Shown here in pieces: positions 1-6,000 of a DNA stretch of 7,908 nt. Numbering within the stretch: position 1 is the first letter of the stretch; every line of letters begins with the position of its first letter. The DNA is from Candidatus Sumerlaeota bacterium (GTDB taxonomy: Bacteria > CG03 > SLGR01). The notes under the pieces were generated by a model that was not told the DNA's origin, did not search any database, and saw only the letters and a list, made by a program, of their open reading frames with translations. The stretch covers positions 1-7,908 of the forward strand of contig SLGR01000053.1 in the NCBI GenBank assembly GCA_007136585.1, given 5' to 3'. The translations under genes were made by a program, and so were the position numbers.

Positions 1-3000
1 ATATCTGCTTTAAATCCTCGTACCTCGGAAGGTTTCCTATGGGCGTGCTTACCGCGCCTACCTCTCCGTTTGCCCTCTTTGCCATCCACCTGTACCAGGC
101 TATGGTGTCTTCCCGGGCGGCCACGGGCTGCCCGGCGCTGTCCTGCAGAAAATAATTTACGCCGAAAACAGCCGGGATATCATCCAGCTTATTTCCGAAC
201 TCAAGGTAATTGCTTATATACCTTCCCAGCGGGACCGACATAAAGTCAATATTTGAGAATGGGCTTATCTTCCTCTGCCCTTCGGCCCCTATTGTCTGGG
301 CCGTTGTGAGAGATTCTATGGAAGCCCCTACCATAACCCCGTGCTCCCAGTCAAAGGCCTCATAGACAAGCGGCATGGTATCAGCGTCCCGCCCCCCGTA
401 AACAAGCATCGAGACCTCGTGCCCTTCGGAGCGATCCCATTCGGGATGCCTGTTTGCAAACTCGTCAAGCGAAGCGGTAAACCTGGAGTTCTTGTTAGAA
501 GGAGCCCCGGTCTCTCCCCTGACCCAGTTTTCGCTTGCGTAATTTATACCTCTTTCAGGGAGCTCTCCGTCCTTTCCGGTCCAGTAGGGCATCCCGTCTT
601 CGCCTTTAAGTATATTTGAGAATATTATCTCCTCTCCATCCTGCAGGGCGTTCCATATCATCGGGTCGTCATCGCTGTTTATTCCGTCTATTATCCCGAA
701 AATACCCGCTTCTGTGTTTACGCCCATCGCACGGACCCGCCCGTCGGCGCCTTCCACCGCCCTTATATAAGCCAGGTCGTCTCCAATCAGGCGGCCGCCT
801 TTAAGCATAGCCGTAGAAGTTTTTCCGCACCCGGACTCAAAAGCACCCAGCACAGTAAGTTCTTCACCGGAATGTTCCAGGTTCATAGTGAACATATGCT
901 CGGCAAGCCAGCCTTCATCTACCGCATATTTTATAGCCAGCCTGTGGGCCAGTTTTTTGAGTCCCAGCGAGTTACCTGCGTACTGTGTATTCATGCTGTA
1001 GACGGTATCGGCATCAAGGTCTATGTAGACTCTCCTGTCATCAAGGTTCTTTGTGGTATTTCTTTCGTCAAGCTCTCCGGCAGAATGGACGAACCTCAGG
1101 AACCTGTCAAGTTCCTCGCCCCTTCTTACAAACTCCTCGTACCCCTGCCTGTAAAGGAGCGAGGCGCTTCTAACCACGTAATAGGAGTCGGTTACCTGCA
1201 CTACAGGGATGCCGAAATCCGAATCCGCGGGCCCAAGTGTTGCGAAATGCACAAGGAGTTCTTTCCCGTCCATTATCCCTGAGCTGATCCGGCTTATCTC
1301 ATCAAGCCCCTCATTTCTTTCAAGGGTATTGAAAGCCCCAAGGGTATCCAGCCTGTCAGCGGGAAGAAGAAGCCGCGTATTCTTATTATCCCGAGCCTGA
1401 TCGCCTGTATTATCAAAATGCACCGTATGACCCTCACGGGCAAGCTCTATCTCCTCTCCGAGCTCTATAGATCTTCTTCTAAGATACTCCGCATCCTCGG
1501 AACTCCCGGTGTTTATGAAAACGCCGGAAGGGCCCATCTGGTTTATCTTATTGTAAAGGAACTCGTATACACCCGGAGACTGTATCCTTTTAAGTTTTCT
1601 GAACTCCGATTCGGGAAGAATCTGCTTTAAAGCCTCCCTGGGAGAAAGTTCAGTCTGCGAGTACTTTAAGAACTCATCATATGTTAAATTCTCACGGATC
1701 CCCTGGTAGGCGGAAGGATGCCTGGATATATCCGGAAAATAATCGCTATCCTGAGTAAGCCCCCCGCAGTTTACTATAACCACCCGGCCGTCTTTGGTTA
1801 ACCCGTAATTCTCTCTCCAGGATATATCGCTGTCAAGTATTCCCCTGCTCCACATATTACGGTTAAGCTCTACAAAGGCCCGGGCGGCCGCCTGCTGGTC
1901 ATCCGCCATACTGAGTGACGTGACCTTATCCTGAACTATAACCAGCGGGTATTCATTGATCTTGCCGTCAATATTAAGCTCCGCGTCACTGAGAATTGTA
2001 AACGGCGCGGTCATCCCTTCAAGATTTTCCAGGGCCAGTCTGTAACCTTGAATAACTTCTTCGGCAAGACTCCGGCTTGTGTAAACTTTCACGACTTTTC
2101 CGGGAAGGGTCTCACTGTCTTGGTAAGTTTCCACCACGGGATAAGTTATGGCATGTTCGGATCTCCGGGGCTCAAGGGAATCAAGAGAAGCGATTTTAAG
2201 AGTTTCCCTAAGAGTTTCTTCAGCATAAGGTGATTTAACTTCCCCGGAAACATCTGCGCTCTCATACACTTCCTGCCTTCTTCTCCTGTCTTCCTGGCGT
2301 TTTATACTCAGGTACCGGGCCTCGGCAAGCTCGTTCATCTTGAACGAGTAGCTCATCTCGTTATCGTACCCCACAAGCATCCTGAATGTATCAGGGGACA
2401 CCTGTCTTATGAAATCCGTGTATATTATTGAGCCTGTACGCTGGCCGCTTATGGTATCCTTCCACAGGTGACGACCGTCTTTATGGCTCTCAGTTCCGAA
2501 TACCTGAAGCACGTCCGGAAACTCCATACCTATACGCGTAATATAGTTAAGGAACGTCTCCGAAGTTACCGCGTACGGAAGCTGTATCTTGAAATCAAAT
2601 ACCGACCCCCCCACTATATCAACCTCGCCGTCCTTTAATCCGGTCGGGGTCCGCGCAGCCGTAAAAAGGGCGTTTATGTCAAGATGCTGTTTTACACCCT
2701 TGGCCGCTCCCGTGGATTTCGGGAAAAGGTGTCCGTAAGTGTGTTTCGAGTCTCCGCCCGTGTACATATGAAAGGTAGTTCCCACAAGCGATATGCGCTC
2801 CACTCCAAACCCGAACATCGAGGAAAGCATCAGCGACAGGTATGAAGCGCCGTTGGTGCTGCACGAGGTCGGCGTAAGGTAGCTGGCTCCCCTTTCCTTC
2901 ACAAAAGGAAGCTTGTGAAGCATCCACCTGCCGAGAAAATGTATACCTCCGCTCAGGGGAAGCAGAAGTTTCTTGGATATCTGCGCCTTCAGATACTCAA

Positions 3001-6000
3001 AATACGCTCCTTCTTCGGGAAGGCGGATCTCCTCCACCTGCCTCAGGAACTCCCTAAGACGTTCAAGCTCGCTGGCGGCGTCAAGTTTATCGGAACCCGA
3101 TTCCAGGGCTTCCACCCCCGCAAGCTCCCATACGGTCGGACCGCTGAGCTTTGTGCCGGAGGACTCTATGGTCCCGTCACCTATCTCAACCCCGCCGGGA
3201 GTAGCGTCGGTGAGCTTCCCGAAATAGTACAGCTCTCCAGAGTCGGATACAAGAAACGGGCGGGGAATATTATCCTGCTCAACCCCAGCCTCTATCAGCC
3301 CCTCCGAAAACTCCGAGACCGCCGTAACGTATATTACCCCCGTTTCCTGGCCGTCAAGCAGTATCCTCACGGGATAGACGCTCTCAATTTGTTCCTCAAC
3401 ACGGTAATCCTGCTGCGCCTTAAGAACGCTCCGGCCTGCTGTAAACTCCAGACGCCCCGAATCTATAAGCCCGGCTATTGTCTCGCGCCCGGTCTCCGTA
3501 TCCAAGTCAAGACGGGAGGTCCTTATCACCTCATCCGAGAACATCTTACGCGCAAGATCCGCCGCAGCCTCCAGCCTCCCGGATTCCGTATCTCCCGCTA
3601 CCCTGCGGGTCCTTACCATGTAACGCCCGTAATAACCTTCCTCACCGCTGTTTATATCAGAGGCCATACGCAGTGCAAGACCCAGCGTGCCTATACGCCC
3701 GGTCCCGTCAAAGGCCTCAAGGGGCTTTTCTGAAGGAAGAACATCAACAGGGTCCGATACCTTAAGATGACGGAAACCCTTTATGAAATTGTCCCGGCTA
3801 AGTATCTCCGAAAGCTGAAGTATATCGTAAGCCCAGCTCTCCTGACCGTACTCACTGTACAGCCCCTCCAAACGGGCCCTCTCACCCGGGCTGAGTTCCG
3901 CCCCCGCCGCCTCAAGCCGACCTATCACTTCATCAGCGGAGGCCCCGTTAAGCTCCAGCGCGTCGGAAGCCCGCGAGGCGGCGTTCAGGCGCTGCGCGTA
4001 ACGCCCCAGTTCAAGACGGATAGGCTCAAATACCGCAGCGTCTCCAAACTGCTCAGCTGCAAGAGCCTCAAGATAACTGAACGCGCCGTGATAAAAACCC
4101 GCTATCTCATCCAGCAGAAGCTCATCCTCCAAAGCTCTCCCGGCGGAACCGTCATGACGCGGTACCGCAAGAATGTATAATAGAAAGGATATCTGCTGCA
4201 GCGTGTTCAGGCTCCCGAAAAAGCTTTCCAGGTTCTCCCCGAATCCCGCCGTCGCCTCTCCCATATCCTTCTCCGATATGAAAAGCCCGAGATCACTGTC
4301 CAGCCTTATACCTTCCGAATCTATCAGCTCAGCAGGGTCTATAAGGGAAACAATATCCCTTAAATCACCGGCACGCCGGGTTTCACCGCGCTGAAACTCC
4401 TCAAATAGAAGGTTCCCGTAATGCCCCAGGGCTCCCAGCGCGGTAGAAGTGTCTTCCGCGCTGAAGCCGCTCCAGTCCGTATCCGGGATAAGTACCGGAG
4501 GAAGCTCCCGGTCAAGAAGTGTGTTCAGGTGCTCAAGGTCATCATAACCGTCATTCACCCAATAATGTGTATGAATAAGAAGATCGCCTTTGCCGGTCTC
4601 TACAGCAACCGCCGAAGACAGGTCAAGCGCTATGAGGCCCATATCCGAGGGATCTATTTCACTTGACCTGCGCTGGTCTTCTATTACTGATACCAGAACC
4701 TCTTCGCCGAACTCCTTGCCGAGATGCACCCAGGCATTGTCATATACATTCCCCAGGTGTTTTATAACCGCCTCGGTAACTTTCTTCTCGTCACCGTCTG
4801 CCTTTTCTATCTCTCTTTTTAAACCGCGGGGAAGATTATCCCTTGAAATAACCGTAGGAACTACAACATAAGCGGTATCCTTGTCCATCCCTTCCGGAAT
4901 CTCCGCATAGTATCCGGCTCCCCTTCTAAGGTCAAGCGCCGCCTCCATATTATACTCATCAACGGAAGTATCCTTCCTCAGCGTTGAGAAGGCCGGGAGA
5001 ACCTTTCCTCCCGGAAAGGCGCTATTTAAAAGACCGGCCATTTCCTCGTAGGCCCTGCGGGTGACAAGGGAACGGATTTCGTTCTTTAACTCAAAAATCC
5101 TGACCTGACCGGGTTCAGCATATTCAAGGTATTCGTGGAATGATTTGCTGCTGCGGGAAAGCGAGTTATGAGCAATAAAGGCCATAAACTCCCCATGTAT
5201 CGCGGAATCTGTGTTATTAAAGGCGTTGTACTCATTAAGCTCGTGGCGGGCAAGGGCGCGGAGATAATCTTCCGCAGACTCAAAACCCGCAGGGGGACCG
5301 CGCAGGTTATGCAGCGCCTCAAGAACAAGACGGTGAACTATAAGAACATTCTCCCCGGAAACTTCGTCAGTTCCGACAGTTGCCAAGCCGTATATATCAT
5401 CAGAAGCAAATACAAGGTTATCAGCCTGGACGCTTACCCGTGCGCCGAGGCCGCTTTCAGACTCAAGGATTTCCAGCATCGGACTCATATATTCAGGTTC
5501 GCTCCCCTTTCTGAGAAGCGCCGCGTCATCAGTTCCCCTTAAGAGGGCCTCAAGGACGTTTTTCGTCACGCCGTAAAGCGATTCGTGCAACTCTATAATC
5601 ATACTGGAAGTGGGATGGGAAACTTTAAGTATCTCAATGGCTCTCTTAATAAGCTCACCTACCCTCTCGCCGAAAGAGACGGGATCCGTAATTCCCAGAA
5701 GCCTCTTGCCTGCCTCCTCGACCCCGTTCAGTCTTTCCGGGGTGGAGGCTTCCATATAAAGCCTGGCGACATCCTCCGTGCCCGAGAGCCTTATAAGAAA
5801 CCAACTCTCGTCTTCAAAAACCACTTTAAGCCCGTCCAGCGTAAGAACCTGTTTTACGCCCTGTTCAATCCCGTAACTCTCAAGTATCTCCCGGGCTTTC
5901 TCAATCTTTCCGGCTTCATCTGTTATCCCGCCTACGCTGTCTATAAGCTCCTGGGTTCCCTTTTTAAGTTCCGGAGTAAGCTCAACGCTGCTCCTGTCCC

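Noticed and set aside
2679-2927. Minus-strand open frame of 82 codons in another register
   Set aside because: It overlaps the catalytic core of the GAPDH-like domain in the main frame and has no recognisable content; the same applies to the minus-strand frame at 5086-5328.
2884-2960. Second possible membrane segment just before the GAPDH catalytic Cys (KKLLLPLSGGIHFLGRWM)
   Set aside because: It contains Lys, Arg and His and is too short and interrupted for a transmembrane helix; it probably packs within the dehydrogenase domain.
2915-3733. Plus-strand open frame of 272 codons (and similar ones at 5585-6364, 872-1282, 341-619, 2048-2233)
   Set aside because: These are codon-register antisense shadows of the minus-strand giant frame; their translations show no domain, and the opposite strand encodes recognisable conserved motifs throughout.
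3767-4180. Plus-strand frame of 137 codons opposite the helical unknown region
   Set aside because: The opposite minus frame is continuous with the domains on both sides; the plus translation is basic and low in structure, as expected of antisense.
4153-4200. Possible extra membrane helix (LQQISFLLYILAVP)
   Set aside because: Only about 14 apolar residues, flanked by helical soluble sequence; more likely a buried helix than a transmembrane segment.
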